64,000 nucleotides of DNA from CAIYYX01 sp035530135 (GTDB lineage: Bacteria; Pseudomonadota; Gammaproteobacteria; Burkholderiales; Rhodocyclaceae), in NCBI GenBank assembly GCA_035530135.1, contig DATKVJ010000077.1:12070-76069 (forward strand), given 5' to 3'. The notes under the pieces are model-generated. The model had not been told where the DNA came from and made no database searches. It saw nothing but the letters and a program-made list of their open reading frames with translations. Both the position numbers and the translations under genes were made by a program. Below, piece after piece: positions 62,480-64,000 of the stretch; within the stretch, counting starts at the first letter, position 1, and each line of letters starts with the position of its first letter.

Positions 62480-63235
62480 ATGTCCAGCCCGGCGATCGTC
62501 CCGACACGTCTTGCCGACCGGACGGCTTGCGCGCCGATCGCCTGCAAGAACTGCGGCGTCTATCAGCTCTGCCTGCCGCTGGGCCTGGACGGATCCGACC
62601 TGGCGCTGCTCGACAGCATCGTCAGGCGCAAGGAAGTCTATAAACGCGGCCAAGTGCTGTTCCGATCCGGAGACCGCTTCGACTACGTCTATGCGATCCG
62701 CAGCGGCTCGGTCAAGACCTCGGTCAGCAGCGATGACGGGCGCGTGCAGATCACCGGCTTTCACATCGCCGGCGAGCTGCTCGGTCTCTCCGCCCTCGCT
62801 TCGGGCCACTACAGCGGCGAGGCGAGAGCCCTGGAGACCATCTCCGTCTGCAAGGTCGAAGCCTCCCGCCTGGACGAGATCGCCCGGGAAATTCCCTCGG
62901 TGCAGTACCAGATGCTGAAAATCATGAGCGGCCAGATCCGACGGGACGAGGAATTGATGCTCCTGCTCGGGACGCGGCGAGCCGAGGAGCGCCTCGCCGC
63001 CTACCTGCTCGGCCTGTCGCGGCGCTTCGCCAGCCGGAACTATTCGCCCAAACAATTCCGTCTGAGCATGTCGCGCAAGGATATCGGCAACTACCTCGGG
63101 ATGGCCGAGGAGACCGTCTGCCGGATCCTGACCCGCTTCCACGAAGACGGACTGATCACCGCCGAGCGCAGGATGGTCCGTCTGAACGACCTGGTGCGCT
63201 TGCACGCCCTCGCCCGCAACGACGCCTCCGCGTAG
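62480..63235 (+). CDS. fnr: FNR-type oxygen-sensing regulator (Crp/Fnr family)
   Basis: A 251-residue regulator with an N-terminal cluster-binding region: C17-x4-C22-x2-C25-x5-C31, as in E. coli FNR, plus a Cys in TISVCKVEA equivalent to FNR Cys122, so a [4Fe-4S] centre is expected. The effector domain includes KRGQVLFRSGDRFDYVYAIRSGSVK, and the DNA-binding end RLSMSRKDIGNYLGMAEETVCRILTRF. It is 8 bases after the Rrf2 gene and adjacent to an FNR-type promoter (63266-63307). Confidence 0.95.
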   Translation: MSSPAIVPTRLADRTACAPIACKNCGVYQLCLPLGLDGSDLALLDSIVRRKEVYKRGQVLFRSGDRFDYVYAIRSGSVKTSVSSDDGRVQITGFHIAGELLGLSALASGHYSGEARALETISVCKVEASRLDEIAREIPSVQYQMLKIMSGQIRRDEELMLLLGTRRAEERLAAYLLGLSRRFASRNYSPKQFRLSMSRKDIGNYLGMAEETVCRILTRFHEDGLITAERRMVRLNDLVRLHALARNDASA

Positions 63236-63265
63236 CGCCGGCGTCCGATCGCCGCGACGTAAAAG

Positions 63266-63307
63266 TTGACATCCGTCAGGGTTTCATTTTGGGTAGCATA
63301 ATAATAT
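63266..63307 (+). promoter_or_regulatory. FNR-type class II promoter
   Basis: TTGACATCCGTCAG (63266-63279) matches the FNR consensus TTGAY-N4-RTCAA at nine of ten half-site positions. TAATAT (63302-63307) follows at the -10. If the start site is 63314, the box is centred at -41.5, the classic class II activator position. Confidence 0.65.
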
Positions 63308-63377
63308 TATGTGGATATCGTGATCCTGATATCGCCGATCGGCGGACGGCTTCCGCCCCTTTACGGAAAGCGAAACG

Positions 63378-63824
63378 GTGAGAACGCTACTCTTCTTGGC
63401 CCTGCTGATAACGCTGCTCGGTTCCGGCGTCATCGTCCATGCCCAAGGCGTCGCCTGCCGCCCCTCCGCGGGCGACATCCGGAACGGGCAGGAGAACTGC
63501 GCGGTGCAGGCGATGAAGGAGGCCATCGCCGCCGCCGAGAAAACCTACGGTCCCGACCATCCGGCGCTAGCCTCGCGCCTCGACGATCTCGCGGCGCTCT
63601 ACGTGAAACAAGGCCAGTATGCGCGCGCCGTGTCGCTCTACCACCGCTCGCTGGCGATCTACCGTAAGGCCCTCGGCACCGACTCTCCGCTCCTCGCCTC
63701 GACCCTGGACAGCCTGGCGCCTGGCGAGAACGCGGACAGCAAGACGGCCGCACGCCCGTCCCTGCTGGCGCGAAACGCCTCGGGGGATTCCTTGAGGGCT
63801 GAGGCTGCGGGCCTGCGGCGATGA
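63378..63824 (+). CDS. Exported single-TPR protein upstream of ccoN
   Basis: A 148-residue protein starting with GTG: signal peptide (MRTLLFLALLITLLGSGVIVHAQ) and one kinesin light chain-type TPR unit (DHPALASRLDDLAALYVKQGQYARAVSLYHRSLAIYRKALG). The tail after about residue 110 is disordered-looking. Its place between the FNR-box promoter and ccoN, with a 36-base gap to the latter, suggests a role with the cbb3 oxidase, but none is known. Confidence 0.65.
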   Translation: MRTLLFLALLITLLGSGVIVHAQGVACRPSAGDIRNGQENCAVQAMKEAIAAAEKTYGPDHPALASRLDDLAALYVKQGQYARAVSLYHRSLAIYRKALGTDSPLLASTLDSLAPGENADSKTAARPSLLARNASGDSLRAEAAGLRR

Positions 63825-63860
63825 AGACAAGCATTCTTTCCCAACGGAGGTAATTTTCAC

Positions 63861-64000
63861 ATGCAAGCGACTTACAACTACAAAGTCGTGCGCCAGTTCA
63901 CCGTGATGACCGTGGTGTGGGGCATTGTGGGGATGCTGGTGGGGGCGTATATAGCGGCGGAGCTGATCTGGCCGCAGTTGAACGTGGTGGAGTGGTTGAG
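63861..64000 (+). CDS. ccoN: cbb3-type cytochrome c oxidase subunit I (partial, right edge)
   Basis: The reading frame from ATG 63861 runs to the window end: MQATYNYKVVRQFTVMTVVWGIVGMLVGAYIAAELIWPQLN. This is the N-terminus of CcoN, the catalytic heme-copper subunit of the high-affinity oxidase used at low oxygen. Only 46 residues are present. A CGGAGG ribosome site lies 10 bases upstream. It is downstream of FNR and the FNR-type promoter. Confidence 0.92.
   Translation, partial: MQATYNYKVVRQFTVMTVVWGIVGMLVGAYIAAELIWPQLNVVEWL

Overview
The window is 64 kb of GC-rich chromosomal DNA with dense, mostly operonic core genes. Gene content and order (divergent rpsT/murJ, the exbB-exbD-lpxK-kdsB-adk run, aceK facing icd, csp-clpS-clpA, purM facing perM-hda, FNR next to cbb3 oxidase) point to a betaproteobacterium, most likely near the Rhodocyclales or Nitrosomonadales. 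This placement comes from gene content and remembered protein similarity, not a database search. I saw no rRNA, tRNA, CRISPR array, insertion sequence, prophage or integrase gene.

Layout. 1-4333 (-): an apparent operon argD-argF-argG-DUF2788-ppnP-yajQ, with yajQ cut by the window edge. 4464-5902: an orphan ParA ATPase, a small hypothetical and rpsT. 6021-7556: murJ. 7605-14888 (-): exbB-exbD-lpxK-trm112-kdsB-adk-pfp-hppA, joining lipid A and Kdo synthesis to a pyrophosphate-based glycolytic enzyme and a proton-pumping pyrophosphatase. 14999-18374: a J-domain-like protein and a 16-repeat Sel1 protein, which look inserted into a conserved block. 18375-18765: a spacer with two perfect DnaA boxes. 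18766-23877: xseA, sodB, a DUF192 protein, two exported Lys/Ala-rich small proteins and aceK. 24071-32415: icd, a cold-shock gene, clpSA, an RraA-like gene, aceA and aceB, so the isocitrate branch point, its kinase/phosphatase and both glyoxylate enzymes lie within 10 kb.

32510-47354: housekeeping genes (marC, dut, coaBC, radC, rpmB-rpmG, desaturase, mechanosensitive channel, rsmB, a TonB-like DUF3108 protein, purN, dedA, mutL, miaA). The mutL-miaA junction is a chain of hairpins ending in a perfect 24-bp fold-back that runs into the miaA P-loop codons. 47374-50407: a cytochrome b561-like protein and a PepSY protein, divergent from a QseB/PmrA-type two-component system, with two CTTAAG-type direct-repeat boxes between them. 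50420-57802: purM, perM, hda, a HAD phosphatase, a REP-like repeat, pcnB-folK and panB-panC. 57809-64000: heme A synthase, a YajD-type HNH protein, an overlapping HDOD/metallo-beta-lactamase pair, an Rrf2 regulator, an FNR-type regulator with all its cluster cysteines, and an FNR-box promoter ahead of a TPR protein and ccoN, cut by the right edge.

Themes: acetate and fatty-acid use through the glyoxylate bypass, pyrophosphate-saving energy metabolism, and low-oxygen respiration controlled by FNR. Nothing here is an unmistakable new defence or mobile system. The most unusual material is in the intergenic DNA (miaA fold-back, DnaA-box spacer, paired CTTAAG boxes, -10 elements abutting start codons) and in a few odd protein architectures.
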